Origin: Streptomyces liliiviolaceus
GTDB lineage: Bacteria > Actinomycetota > Actinomycetes > Streptomycetales > Streptomycetaceae
Reading direction: 5' to 3'
Length of the DNA: 64,000 nt
Assembly: GCF_018070025.1 (NCBI RefSeq)
Contig: NZ_JAGPYQ010000001.1
Span: 2,790,001-2,854,000, forward strand
In this document: one piece after another, positions 25,350 to 33,729 of the stretch
Position numbering within the stretch: position 1 is the first letter of the stretch
Layout: each line of letters starts with the position of its first letter
Made by a program: the position numbers and the translations under genes
The notes under the pieces: model-generated
What the model was told of the DNA's origin: nothing
The model's input: only the letters and a program-made list of their open reading frames with translations
Databases searched by the model: none

Positions 25350-26780
25350 TCACTGCCCGTCGTGGCCGACGTACCGGTGCTTCACCAGCCAGCCGGCCCC
25401 GTCTCCGGCCCTGACTCCGTCTCCGTCTCCGTCCTCGCCCCCGTCGGCGACGAGGACGTCCTGGCACGACGTGCTCAGCCGGATCTGTGGAGCGGCGCCC
25501 GCGGCGGTCGACAGGACCAGGGCGTCGTAGCCCGTGCGCACCGAACCGTCCGGGAACCGCCAGGCGGCCGGCAGGCCCAGCCAGTGCCGGCGGACCGTGC
25601 CGGCGGGCGCCGCGGGCCGGCCGCGCACCGCCGCCGCGATCGCCGCCCGGCCACGCACCGGCTCGGCGAACGAGCTCTGGTCGAAGGCCCCGTCCTCGGT
25701 GAAGGTGTCCGCCCAGGCGTCCCCCTCGCCCTCGTCGAGGAGCCGCATCTGCCGGGCGTAGAACCGCTGGATCGAGGCGTACTCGGCGGGCGGCACCGGT
25801 TCGGACCTCGCCCGCCCCTCCGCGTACTCCTTGGCGTGCCGCATGGTGATCGTGCTGTTGCCGCCGAGCGCGTCCCGGATGAAGGCGCGGGCGTCGGCGG
25901 TGGTGGCGTCGGCGCCGAGGACCTTGGTGACGGCCGCGGCGTTGACGACCACGGTGTGCCGGGAGACGGCCACGCACCCGGACGGGATCTCCCGCACCGT
26001 CCACTCACCGGTGTGCACCGACATCAGGGCCGGGGTCTGCAGCTGCTTGTACGAGATCCGCCCGTCGGGCAGGCAGATCCGCACCGAGGCCGTGGTGTGC
26101 GTCGAGCCGTCGGGCGTGCGGGTGTCCATCTCCAGGTGCTGGACGTCGGGCGTGTCCTCCTTCAGCAGCACCCGGGCCACGTGCGGCAGCCGCTCCTGCC
26201 ACTCGCCCGCGTCGTGCAGGAAGTCCCGTACCTCCTGGGCCGGGGCGTCGATCCGCACCGAGTCCTCGAAGGTGTACGGCGCCTCGTCCGTGCCGGTGCG
26301 CAGCGCGGCGGACTCCAGCGCGGCCAGCTCGGCGCCGCTGTTGCGCTCGATCGCCTCCAGGATCCAGTTGACGTTGCGCTCCAGGCCGTCGACCGCCCGG
26401 AAGTCGTGCAGCAGCCGCACCCGGCTGCCGCCGCCGGGCAGTGCCTCGACGATCCACTCGCCGCCCATCGCGGCGACGGGGTCCTGCGAGACCTCCTGGC
26501 GGAAGCGGATCCGCAGCCCGTCGCGGTCCAGGGTCCGCCGCGAGGTCCAGGACTTGACCTCGCCGTTGGCGGTGGCCCAGATCCGCAGCCGCTCCTCGTC
26601 GTCCGACCGCTCCAGATACTCCACGTGCAGGCTCGGCGGGAAGACGAACGGCCAGTCCTGCGCCCGCTCCACCAGGCCAAAGACGGCCTCCGGAGCGGCG
26701 GCCACCGTGATCGTGTGCTCGGTCCTGTGCGTCTCGTGCTGCGCGTTGTGCTGCGCGTTGTGCTGCGCCTTGTCCGCCAT
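25350..26780 (-). CDS. didomain aromatase/cyclase fused to a C-terminal NTF2-like domain
   Basis: 476 residues in one uninterrupted frame from ATG 26780. Residues ~20-160 and ~165-318 are two SRPBCC (START-like) domains of the didomain ARO/CYC class (AknE1/DpsF). Evidence is HTITVAAAPEAVFGLVERAQDWP and WIVEALPGGGSRVRLLHDF in the first, and FEDSVRIDAPAQEVRDFLHDAGEW in the second. Such enzymes aromatise the first ring. Residues ~331-476 are an extra NTF2-like domain (FYARQMRLLDEGEGDAWADTF, EDGAF, EPVRGR), paralogous to the free protein at 16461-16895. Usual ARO/CYC proteins end near residue 315, so this is a fusion. The N terminus has AQHN repeats, and an Asp/Gly repeat lies at ~447-461. Confidence 0.88.
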   Translation of the reverse strand: MADKAQHNAQHNAQHETHRTEHTITVAAAPEAVFGLVERAQDWPFVFPPSLHVEYLERSDDEERLRIWATANGEVKSWTSRRTLDRDGLRIRFRQEVSQDPVAAMGGEWIVEALPGGGSRVRLLHDFRAVDGLERNVNWILEAIERNSGAELAALESAALRTGTDEAPYTFEDSVRIDAPAQEVRDFLHDAGEWQERLPHVARVLLKEDTPDVQHLEMDTRTPDGSTHTTASVRICLPDGRISYKQLQTPALMSVHTGEWTVREIPSGCVAVSRHTVVVNAAAVTKVLGADATTADARAFIRDALGGNSTITMRHAKEYAEGRARSEPVPPAEYASIQRFYARQMRLLDEGEGDAWADTFTEDGAFDQSSFAEPVRGRAAIAAAVRGRPAAPAGTVRRHWLGLPAAWRFPDGSVRTGYDALVLSTAAGAAPQIRLSTSCQDVLVADGGEDGDGDGVRAGDGAGWLVKHRYVGHDGQ

Positions 26781-26860
26781 GCTGATCCTGATCCCCTCTG
26801 TCCGCCCGGTCCGCCCGCCCCGGACTGTCCGCCCGCGGGCGCGCACGGCCGGGCCCGCTG

Positions 26861-27646
26861 TCAGTAGTTGCCGAGCCCGCCGCAGACGTTCATCGCCTGG
26901 GCGGTGATCGACGCGGCCGTCGGGGAGAGCAGATAGCCGACGAGCCCGGCGACCTCGTCCGGCGTGGAGTAGCGGCCGAGGGGGATCTTCGCCTCGAACT
27001 TCTCCAGCACCTCGTCCTCGGTGATGTCCCAGGCACCGGCGTAGCCCTGGCGCACCCGCTCGGCCATCGGCGTCTCGACATAGCCGGGGCAGACGGCGTT
27101 GACGGTGATGCCCGTCTTCGCCAGCTCCAGGCCGAGGGCCTTGGTGAAGCCGACGACGCCGTGCTTCGACGCCGAGTACGGCGCTCCCAGGGCCACGCCC
27201 TGCTTGCCGCCCGTCGAGGCGATGTTGACGATCCGGCCGGTGCTCCGCTCCAGCATTCCGCCGGTCGTCAGCACCTCGCGGGTCATCCGGAAGACGCTGT
27301 TCAGGTTGGTGTCGATCACGTCGAGCCACAGCTCGTCGGGGATCTGCGCGGTGTGGCCGCCACCGCTGCGGCCGGCGTTGTTCACCAGGACGCCGACGGG
27401 GCCGAACCGGTCCCTGGCCTCCTGGACGAAGGCGCGTACCCGCGCGGTGTCCCGCACGTCGCAGGGGGCGCCGTCGACCTCGCGGCCGGCCTCGCGCAGC
27501 TCCTTGACGGTGTGGGCGACCCGGTCGCCGTCGCGGGCGCAGAGGAAGACCCGCGCCCCGCCCTCGGCCAGGCTCCGGGCCACGGCGAGACCGATCCCGC
27601 TGGTGGCACCGGTGACGATGGCGACGCTTTCTGCTCCTGGCGGCAT
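26861..27646 (-). CDS. polyketide C-9 ketoreductase (AknA/DpsE/ActIII type)
   Basis: 261 residues from ATG 27646 (GAGGAG site). SDR with VTGATSGIGLAVARSLAE, VNNAGRSGGGHTAQIPDELW and the active site STGGKQGVALGAPYSASKHGV. It ends ITAQAMNVCGGLGNY, the C terminus typical of type II PKS ketoreductases. The xGG motif after NNAG is characteristic of ActIII-like enzymes. It reduces the C-9 keto group of the decaketide before the first ring closure. It forms a minus-strand pair with the aromatase-fusion gene, and its long 5' leader (27647-28027) holds a 13-bp tandem array and putative SARP sites. Confidence 0.93.
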   Translation of the reverse strand: MPPGAESVAIVTGATSGIGLAVARSLAEGGARVFLCARDGDRVAHTVKELREAGREVDGAPCDVRDTARVRAFVQEARDRFGPVGVLVNNAGRSGGGHTAQIPDELWLDVIDTNLNSVFRMTREVLTTGGMLERSTGRIVNIASTGGKQGVALGAPYSASKHGVVGFTKALGLELAKTGITVNAVCPGYVETPMAERVRQGYAGAWDITEDEVLEKFEAKIPLGRYSTPDEVAGLVGYLLSPTAASITAQAMNVCGGLGNY

Positions 27647-27672
27647 GACGGCTCCTCAGCGGTTCCTGCGGG

Positions 27673-27776
27673 GTCTGCGACGGGTGTCTGCGACGGGTGT
27701 TGGCGACGGGCGTCCGTGGTGGAGGTCCGTGGTGGGTGTCTGCGACGGGTGTCTGCGACGGCTGTCGGTGACGGCT
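27673..27776. repeat. 13-bp tandem repeat array, eight units
   Basis: Eight contiguous 13-bp units (104 bp), consensus gtctgcgacgggt with a variant gtccgtggtgggt in the two middle units. It begins 27 bp from the ketoreductase start codon, inside the 5' leader of that minus-strand gene. Together with 27777-28027 it makes up the only long non-coding stretch of the PKS region. Confidence 0.88.
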
Positions 27777-27830
27777 GATCGTGGTGGGTGTCCGCTCCGG
27801 ATGTCGGACGACAGCGAGGGTTTCAGCGGC

Positions 27831-27886
27831 CGCTCGAATCGCGCTCGACCCGCGGCCCGGCCCGGGCTCCAGCGGCCTTCCACCCG
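27831..27886. promoter_or_regulatory. putative paired SARP sites in the KR / PKS-operon divergent promoter
   Basis: Two sets of 11-bp spaced direct repeats. CGCTCGA occurs at 27831-27837 and 27842-27848; read on the minus strand this is TCGAGCG twice, the classical DnrI/ActII-ORF4 heptamer, pointing to the ketoreductase. CCAGCGG (27869-27875) and CCACCCG (27880-27886) point to the plus-strand monooxygenase/KS operon and resemble the 10651 site. The 381-bp gap (27647-28027) otherwise contains the 13-bp array and no gene. Confidence 0.55.
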
Positions 27887-28027
27887 CCTGCGAGACCAGG
27901 CACGCAGCGTGGAACGACCTGAACGACCGCACGATGTCAAGCGATGCCGGGTCACACGAACGGGTCAAAAACAGACCCGGCAACACCGGGCAATACCGGG
28001 CAACACCGTTGAACGAGGAGGCCATTG

Positions 28028-28411
28028 ATGACGGATCACGAGCCAGACGCCAAGGAGGCCGGCGCCGTGACCTTCGTGAACACCTTCACCGTGCACGCCG
28101 AACCCGAGGTGTTCGAGAAGGAGTTCGCGCGGACGTCCGAGTTCATGGCTCGGCAGCCGGGCCTGATCCGGCACACGCTCTCCCGGCACGCGGAGCGGCC
28201 CGGCCAGTACGTCAACGTCGCCGAGTGGCGGGACGTCGCCTCGTTCCGCGCGGCCGTCTCGCACGCCGACTTCCAGCCGCACGCCGGTGCGCTGCGGGCC
28301 CTCGCCGAAAGTCGGCCGGAACTGTATCTGGCCCGGCTGCGCCGCGACGGCACGGCGGCGTCCGAGGGCCCCGCGCCCGACGGGGCGGCCGGCGCGGGGG
28401 AGAGGATATGA
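28028..28411 (+). CDS. anthrone oxygenase, ABM family (AknX/SnoaB-like)
   Basis: 127 residues, ferredoxin-like ABM monooxygenase fold. The core is TFVNTFTVHAEPEVFEKEF, QPGLIRHTLSRHAERPGQY, then VNVAEWRDVASFRAAV. The Asn and Trp of VNVAEW fit the cofactor-independent oxygenase group (SnoaB, ActVA-ORF6, AknX) that converts the anthrone to the anthraquinone of aklanonic acid. ATG 28028 follows a GAGGAGG site; the adjacent upstream TTG is less likely. It is the first gene of the PKS operon, and its stop overlaps the KS-alpha start (ATGA). The C-terminal ~15 residues are Ala/Gly/Pro-rich. Confidence 0.88.
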   Translation: MTDHEPDAKEAGAVTFVNTFTVHAEPEVFEKEFARTSEFMARQPGLIRHTLSRHAERPGQYVNVAEWRDVASFRAAVSHADFQPHAGALRALAESRPELYLARLRRDGTAASEGPAPDGAAGAGERI

Positions 28412-29679
28412 CCGCCCGTCGGGTGGTGATCACCGGCCTCGGGGTGATCGCCCCGGGCGGTGTCGGCACGAAGGCGTTCTGGGAACGCATCGTCTCCGGA
28501 GTCTCCGCGACCAGAACCATCACGGCCTTCGACCCGGCGCCGTTCCGCTCCCGGATGGCCGCCGAGGTCGACTTCGACGGGGCCCGCCACGGACTGTCCG
28601 CCCGTGACACCGCCCGCCTCGACCGCGCCTCCCAGTTCGCCCTGGTCGCCGCCCGTGAGGCACTGGCCGACAGCGGTGTCGAGATCGACGGGAGCAACGC
28701 GCACCGGACCGGCGTCAGCCTCGGCTCCGCCGTCGGCTGCACGCTGAAACTGGAGGAGGAGTACGTCGCGCGCAGCGACGGCGGCACGCGGTGGCTGGTC
28801 GACCACGCGGCGGGCACCCCGTACCTGTACGACTACTTCGTGCCCAGCTCGATGGCGGCGGAGGTCGCCTGGGAAGCGGGCGCCGAGGGCCCGGCCGCAC
28901 TCGTCTCGGCGGGCTGCACCTCCGGCCTCGACTCCCTGGGTCACGCCGTCGAACTCATCCGTGAGGGCAGCGCCGACATCATGATCGCCGGGGGTAGCGA
29001 CGCGCCCATCGCGCCGATCACCGTGGCCTGCTTCGACGCCATCAAGGCCACCTCGCCGCGCAACGACACCCCCGACCACGCCTCGCGGCCCTTCGACCGG
29101 ACCCGCAGCGGCTTCGTCCTGGGCGAGGGCGCCGCCGTCCTCGTCCTGGAGGAGCGCGAGTCGGCCCTGCGGCGCGGGGCGCAGGTGTACGCGGAGATCG
29201 CCGGCTTCGCCGCGCGCGCCAACGCCCACCACATGACCGGACTGCGCCCCGACGGACTGGAGATGGCCGCCGCCATCACCGGCGCGCTCGACGACGCCCG
29301 CCTCGACCGGGAGGCCGTCGGCTACGTCAACGCGCACGGCACGGCCACCCGGCAGAACGACATCCACGAGACGGCCGCCATCAAGCACAGCCTCGGCGAG
29401 CATGCCCACCGGGTGCCGGTCAGCTCCATCAAGGCGGTCATCGGCCACTCGCTCGGCGCCGTCGGCTCCATCGAGGCCGCCGCCTCCGCCCTGGTGATCC
29501 GGCACGGCGTGATTCCCCCCACGGCGGGACTGCACGAGCCGGACCCCCAACTCGACCTCGACTACGTGCCGTTGACGGCCCGCGACCAGCCCGTCGACAC
29601 CGTGCTGACGGTGGGCAGCGGCTTCGGCGGCTTCCAGAGCGCGATGGTGCTCACCGCATCCGAAGGGAGGCGCCCATGA
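28408..29679 (+). CDS. type II PKS ketosynthase alpha (AknB/DpsA-like)
   Basis: 423 residues. The active-site Cys170 lies in VSAGCTSGLDSLGHA, with His310 (VNAHGTATRQND) and His347 (KAVIGHSLGAVGS) completing the triad. RTRSGFVLGEGAAVLVLEE and GSGFGGFQSAMVL are family signatures. With the CLF it forms the heterodimer that makes the decaketide chain. Start and stop both overlap neighbours by ATGA (monooxygenase before, CLF after), the usual arrangement for equimolar translation. Confidence 0.97.
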   Translation: MTARRVVITGLGVIAPGGVGTKAFWERIVSGVSATRTITAFDPAPFRSRMAAEVDFDGARHGLSARDTARLDRASQFALVAAREALADSGVEIDGSNAHRTGVSLGSAVGCTLKLEEEYVARSDGGTRWLVDHAAGTPYLYDYFVPSSMAAEVAWEAGAEGPAALVSAGCTSGLDSLGHAVELIREGSADIMIAGGSDAPIAPITVACFDAIKATSPRNDTPDHASRPFDRTRSGFVLGEGAAVLVLEERESALRRGAQVYAEIAGFAARANAHHMTGLRPDGLEMAAAITGALDDARLDREAVGYVNAHGTATRQNDIHETAAIKHSLGEHAHRVPVSSIKAVIGHSLGAVGSIEAAASALVIRHGVIPPTAGLHEPDPQLDLDYVPLTARDQPVDTVLTVGSGFGGFQSAMVLTASEGRRP

Positions 29680-30941
29680 CCACCGCGCCCACGACCGCCG
29701 GGCCGACGACGACCGAGGCCGGGACCGCAAGGGCCGTGGTCACCGGGGTCGGCGTCCTCGCGCCCAACGGGATCGGGGCCGAGGAGTACTGGGCGGCGAC
29801 CCTGCGCGGCCGGAGCGGCATCGCCCGCATCACCCGCTTCGACCCGTCCTCGTACCCCTCCCGGCTGGCCGGTGAGGTCACCGGGTTCTCGGTGCGCGAC
29901 CACATCCCCAGCCGGCTCGTCCCGCAGACCGACCGCACCACGCAGTTCGCCCTCGCGGGCGCCGACTGGGCGCTCGCGGACGCCGGGCTGAACGCCGACA
30001 GCCTGCCCGCGGACGAGCGCGGGGTGGTCACCGCCAGTGCCTCCGGCGGCTTCGAGTTCGGCCAGCGCGAACTGGGCCACCTGTGGGGCAAGGACCCCAA
30101 GCACGTCAGCGCGTACATGTCCTTCGCCTGGTTCTACGCGGTCAACTCCGGCCAGGTGTCCATCCGGCACGATCTGCGCGGGCCCACCGGGGTCCTCGTC
30201 ACCGACCAGGCGGGCGGCCTCGACGCGGTCGCCCAGGCCAGACGCCGTATCCGCAGGGGCACCCCGCTGATGCTGACGGGCGGCATGGACGCCTCGCTGT
30301 GCCCGTACGGGCTCGCCGCGCAGATCTCCGCCGGGATCCTCAGCCGGAGCGAGGACCCCACCCGCGCCTATCTGCCCTTCGACGCCGCCGCCGACGGCCA
30401 TGTGCCCGGCGAGGGCGGGGCGATCCTCACCCTGGAGGACGCGGACCGGGCCCGGGAGCGCGGGGCACGGGTCCACGGGGAGATCGGCGGGTACGCCGCC
30501 ACCTTCGACCCCCGCCCCGGCTCGGGCCGCCCCTCCAACCTGGAGCGCGCCGTGCGCGGGGCACTGGACGACGCCGGACTGCGGCCCGGGGACATCGCGT
30601 TCGTCCTCGCGGACGGTGCCGGCGAACCGGAACCCGACCGTGTCGAGGCCCAGGCCCTGACCGCGGTCTTCGGGCCCGGCGGCGTACCGGTCACGGTCCC
30701 CAAGACCATGACGGGACGCCTCTACTCGGGCGCCGCGCCGCTCGATCTGGTCACCGCCCTGTTCGCCCTGCGGGACGGCCTCGTCCCGCCGACGGTCCAC
30801 GTCGAGGAGACCACGGGCCACGACATCGACCTGGTGACCGGCGCCCCGCGGCCGGTCACGGGAGACGCCGCGCTGGTACTGGCACGGGGCCGCGGGGGCT
30901 TCAACAGCGCCATGGTCGTACGCGGTCCTGCGGCGGCCTGA
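29676..30941 (+). CDS. type II PKS chain length factor (KS-beta, AknC/DpsB-like)
   Basis: 421 residues with the ketosynthase fold but Gln178 in place of the catalytic Cys (LVTDQAGGLDAVAQ), the hallmark of chain length factors. The N terminus carries a Thr/Ala-rich extension before AVVTGVGVLAPNG. It ends GRGGFNSAMVVRG. It sets chain length, expected to be C21 (decaketide, propionyl starter) if it is anthracycline-type. ATGA overlap with KS-alpha; 33 bp before the ACP gene. Confidence 0.97.
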   Translation: MTTAPTTAGPTTTEAGTARAVVTGVGVLAPNGIGAEEYWAATLRGRSGIARITRFDPSSYPSRLAGEVTGFSVRDHIPSRLVPQTDRTTQFALAGADWALADAGLNADSLPADERGVVTASASGGFEFGQRELGHLWGKDPKHVSAYMSFAWFYAVNSGQVSIRHDLRGPTGVLVTDQAGGLDAVAQARRRIRRGTPLMLTGGMDASLCPYGLAAQISAGILSRSEDPTRAYLPFDAAADGHVPGEGGAILTLEDADRARERGARVHGEIGGYAATFDPRPGSGRPSNLERAVRGALDDAGLRPGDIAFVLADGAGEPEPDRVEAQALTAVFGPGGVPVTVPKTMTGRLYSGAAPLDLVTALFALRDGLVPPTVHVEETTGHDIDLVTGAPRPVTGDAALVLARGRGGFNSAMVVRGPAAA

Positions 30942-30974
30942 AACCCATCCACCATCACCCCACTTGGAGACGTC

Positions 30975-31250
30975 ATGTCCGCTTTCACCACCGAGGACCT
31001 GTTCCGGATCATGCGCGAGTGCGCGGGCGAGGAGGAGGCCGTCGACCTGTCCAGCGCCGCCGCGGAGCAGGAGTTCGCCCTGCTCGGCTACGACTCCCTG
31101 GCCCTCATGGAGGCCATCAGCAGGGTCGAGCGCGGCTACGGCATCACGCTGCCCGAGGAGACCCTCGGCGAGGCGCTGACCCCCGCGGCGTTCGTCACCG
31201 CCGTGAACGCCGCGCTCGCCGACCGCATGCCCGCGGCGGGGGCCGCCTGA
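30975..31250 (+). CDS. type II PKS acyl carrier protein (AknD/DpsG-like)
   Basis: 91 residues. The phosphopantetheine site is Ser41 in ALLGYDSLALMEAISRVE. The rest (acidic helix II, YGITLPEETLGEALTPAAFVTAVNAAL) has the expected pattern and length. Its stop codon TGA shares one base with the ATG of the KS III-like gene. No phosphopantetheinyl transferase gene is in the window, so a chromosomal one must activate it. Confidence 0.95.
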   Translation: MSAFTTEDLFRIMRECAGEEEAVDLSSAAAEQEFALLGYDSLALMEAISRVERGYGITLPEETLGEALTPAAFVTAVNAALADRMPAAGAA

Positions 31251-32449
31251 TGACCGAGGCGGGCGCCGGCGCCGGGGGAGCTCCCGCCGTGGAGAGCCCG
31301 GCGCCGGACATCCGGATCGCGGGGTGCGCGGTCTGGCTGCCGCCCCGCACCCCGGTCGCGGACGCCGTCGCGGCCGGACTGTGCGACGAGGCCCTGGCCA
31401 CGACCACCGGCATGCTGTCGGTGGCCGTGGCGCGGGACGAGCCGGCCCCCGAGATGGCGGCCCGCGCGGCCCGGACCGCCCTTGAGCGGTCCGGCCTCGG
31501 GCACGCGGGCGTCGACTCCGCGTCCGGCACCGGCTCCGACGGCGTGTCCGGCTCCGATGGCGTGTCGGGCTCCGGCGACGTGTCGCTGATCCTGCACGCC
31601 AGCTTCTTCTACCAGGGGCACGACCTGTGGGCGCCCGCCTCGTACGTCCAGCGCACGGCCGTCGGCAACCAGTGCCCCGCGATCGAGGTCGGCCAGGTCT
31701 CCAACGGGGGCATGGCCGGGCTCGGGCTCGCGGTCGACCATCTGCGGGCCGGCCCGGCGGCCGGGGAGCCGGACCGGAGGGTCCTGCTGACGACCGGCGA
31801 CGCCTTCCGCCCGCCCGGCTTCGACCGCTGGCGCAGCGACTCCGGCACCTTCTACGGGGACGGGGGCACCGCCCTCGTGCTGTCCTCGTCGGAGGGCTTC
31901 GCCCGGATCAGAGGCCTGGCCACCGTCTCCGTGCCGGAGCTGGAGGGGATGCACCGCGGTGACGACCCGTTCGGCCACGCCCCGTTCAGCCATCGGCCGG
32001 TGGTCGACCTGGACGCCTGCAAGAAGGACTTCCTGGCCACCCACCGGGTGCCCAGGGTGATCGCGGCGAGCGGGGCCGCGCAGGACGCCGCCGTCGAACG
32101 GGCCCTCGCCGCCGCCGGGGTCACGCTCGCCGACGTCGACCGGTTCGTCCTGCCCCACCTGGGCCGCAAGCGGCTGCGGGCGGGACACCTCGCCCGCTTC
32201 GGCATCGCGGAGGAACGCACCACCTGGGAGTGGAGCCGGGGCATCGGGCACCTCGGCGCCGGCGACCAGATCGCCGGGTTCGACCACTTGGTCTCCTCCG
32301 GGAGCCTCGGCGCGGGGGACCTCGTGGTGTGGATGAGCGTGGGCGCCGGGTTCACGTACTCCTGCGCGGTCGTCGAGATGCTGGAACGGCCTGCCTGGGC
32401 GGCCACGACACCCACCCCACACACGAAGCTCGCAGGAGAGGCCGCATGA
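31250..32449 (+). CDS. KS III-like priming protein with Ser for Cys (AknE2/DpsC type)
   Basis: 399 residues, thiolase fold of the FabH/DpsC group. The catalytic Cys position is Ser151 (IEVGQVSNGGMAGLGL), with His303 in FVLPHLGRKRL and a GIGHLGAGDQIAGFDHL segment. DpsC likewise uses Ser, and it directs propionyl starter choice in daunorubicin biosynthesis; I infer the same here. A short repeat insertion of GSDGVS units (about residues 95-108) interrupts an otherwise conserved region. The gene is coupled by overlap to the ACP before it and the acyltransferase after it (ATGA). Confidence 0.9.
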   Translation: MTEAGAGAGGAPAVESPAPDIRIAGCAVWLPPRTPVADAVAAGLCDEALATTTGMLSVAVARDEPAPEMAARAARTALERSGLGHAGVDSASGTGSDGVSGSDGVSGSGDVSLILHASFFYQGHDLWAPASYVQRTAVGNQCPAIEVGQVSNGGMAGLGLAVDHLRAGPAAGEPDRRVLLTTGDAFRPPGFDRWRSDSGTFYGDGGTALVLSSSEGFARIRGLATVSVPELEGMHRGDDPFGHAPFSHRPVVDLDACKKDFLATHRVPRVIAASGAAQDAAVERALAAAGVTLADVDRFVLPHLGRKRLRAGHLARFGIAEERTTWEWSRGIGHLGAGDQIAGFDHLVSSGSLGAGDLVVWMSVGAGFTYSCAVVEMLERPAWAATTPTPHTKLAGEAA

Positions 32450-33471
32450 CCGCTGAACATCCCCTGCCCGTGGCCCTGTTGCTGCCGGGCCAGGGCTCCC
32501 AGCATCCGCTGATGGCCACGGGCCTGTACGGGTACGAGCCGGTGTTCACCGAGGCGATGGACGAGTTCTTCGACGCGGCGGGCCCCGAGGGCGGTCCGCT
32601 GCGCGAGGACTGGCTGGCCGAACGGCCCGCCACGGAGCTGGACCACGTCACCCGCTCGCAGCCGCTGCTCTTCGCGGTGGACCTCGCGCTCGGCCGGCTG
32701 GTCCTGAGTTGGGGCGTACGCCCGGCCGCCCTGCTCGGGCACAGCATCGGGGAGCTGGCCTCGGCGGTGCTGGCCGGGGTGTTCAGCACGCGGGACGCGG
32801 TGGGTCTTGTGCTCGACCGGGTCGGGCGGCTGGCGAAGGCCCCGCCCGGCGGGATGCTCGCGGTCGCCGCGTCCACGGCGGAGGTGGAGCCGTATCTGAG
32901 CGGGGACGTGGTCGTGGGCGCGGTCAACGCCCCGCGCCAGACCATCCTGGCCGGTCCCGACGGACCGCTGGACGAGGCCGGCCGTGCGCTGGGGGAGGCA
33001 GGGTTCGTCTGCCGCCGGGTCCCCTCCCTCAGCGCCTTCCACAGCCCCGTGCTCGAACCCGCCTGCCGGGGCGCGGCCGAACGCTTCGCCGTGGTCCGGA
33101 AGAACACGCCGTCCGTGCCGGTCCACTCGGCCTACACGGCCGCCCCGTTGACGCGGGACGACATCGACGACCCGTCCTTCTGGGCACGGCAGCCGGTTGC
33201 GCCGGTGCTCTTCTGGCCCGCGCTGGAGGGGCTGCTCGCGACGGGCGACCATCTGCTGGTGGAGGTGGGCCCCGGGCAGGGCCTGTCCCAGGTGGCCCGC
33301 CGCCATCCCGCCGTCCGGCGGGGCACGAGCACGGTGGTGTCCCTGCTGCCGGCCCGACCGGGTCCACCGGAGGCGGACCGGGCCGCGATCGAGGCCGCGG
33401 TGGCGCGCATCGAGGGGGCGGGCCACGCCGTCACGACGGCGGCCCACCCGCACCCCGCGCCGACCGCCTGA
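32446..33471 (+). CDS. malonyl/propionyl acyltransferase (AknF/DpsD-like)
   Basis: 341 residues, FabD-like fold: PVALLLPGQGSQHPLM, nucleophile Ser100 in LLGHSIGELASAVLAG, and SAFHSPVLEPA with the catalytic His. VEVGPGQGLSQVARR closes the fold. DpsD-type acyltransferases accompany the Ser-type KS III in anthracycline clusters and may load or edit the starter unit. This is the last gene of the PKS operon, followed by a 16-bp stem terminator. Confidence 0.9.
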   Translation: MTAEHPLPVALLLPGQGSQHPLMATGLYGYEPVFTEAMDEFFDAAGPEGGPLREDWLAERPATELDHVTRSQPLLFAVDLALGRLVLSWGVRPAALLGHSIGELASAVLAGVFSTRDAVGLVLDRVGRLAKAPPGGMLAVAASTAEVEPYLSGDVVVGAVNAPRQTILAGPDGPLDEAGRALGEAGFVCRRVPSLSAFHSPVLEPACRGAAERFAVVRKNTPSVPVHSAYTAAPLTRDDIDDPSFWARQPVAPVLFWPALEGLLATGDHLLVEVGPGQGLSQVARRHPAVRRGTSTVVSLLPARPGPPEADRAAIEAAVARIEGAGHAVTTAAHPHPAPTA

Positions 33472-33540
33472 CGGCACGTACGGCGGCGCGGCGCCGCACC
33501 CCCGTGTGCAGTCGCACCCCGCATACAGCCGTACACCGCT

Positions 33541-33579
33541 GACGCCCCGCCCCCGTTCATCGCACGGGGGCGGGGCGTC
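33541..33579 (+). terminator. hairpin terminator of the PKS operon
   Basis: Perfect 16-bp G+C-rich stem (33541-33556 with 33564-33579) and a 7-base loop, 70 bp after the acyltransferase stop. It lies just before two copies of the intergenic repeat and the convergent methyltransferase gene, so it may act in both directions. Confidence 0.85.
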
Positions 33580-33591
33580 GGCTTCGTCACC

Positions 33592-33706
33592 TGCGGGCCG
33601 GTGGGGGCTGGTCGCGCAGTTCCCCGCGCCCCTGGGGGGGGGCGGGTGTGGGCTTGGTCTTCTGCGGGTCGGTGGGGGCTGGTCGCGCAGTTCCCCGCGC
33701 CCCTGA
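33592..33706. repeat. two tandem copies of the Streptomyces intergenic repeat
   Basis: Copies at 33592-33637 and 33662-33706 share the core ggctggtcgcgcagttcccc followed by gcgcccct. They are direct repeats 70 bp apart in the gap between the convergent acyltransferase and methyltransferase genes. The same element recurs at 43.8, 47.4, 56.5 and 59.2 kb. It is the only place inside the biosynthetic cluster where I see it. Confidence 0.85.
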
Positions 33707-33729
33707 GGGGCGCGGGCGCGAGGGCGTGA

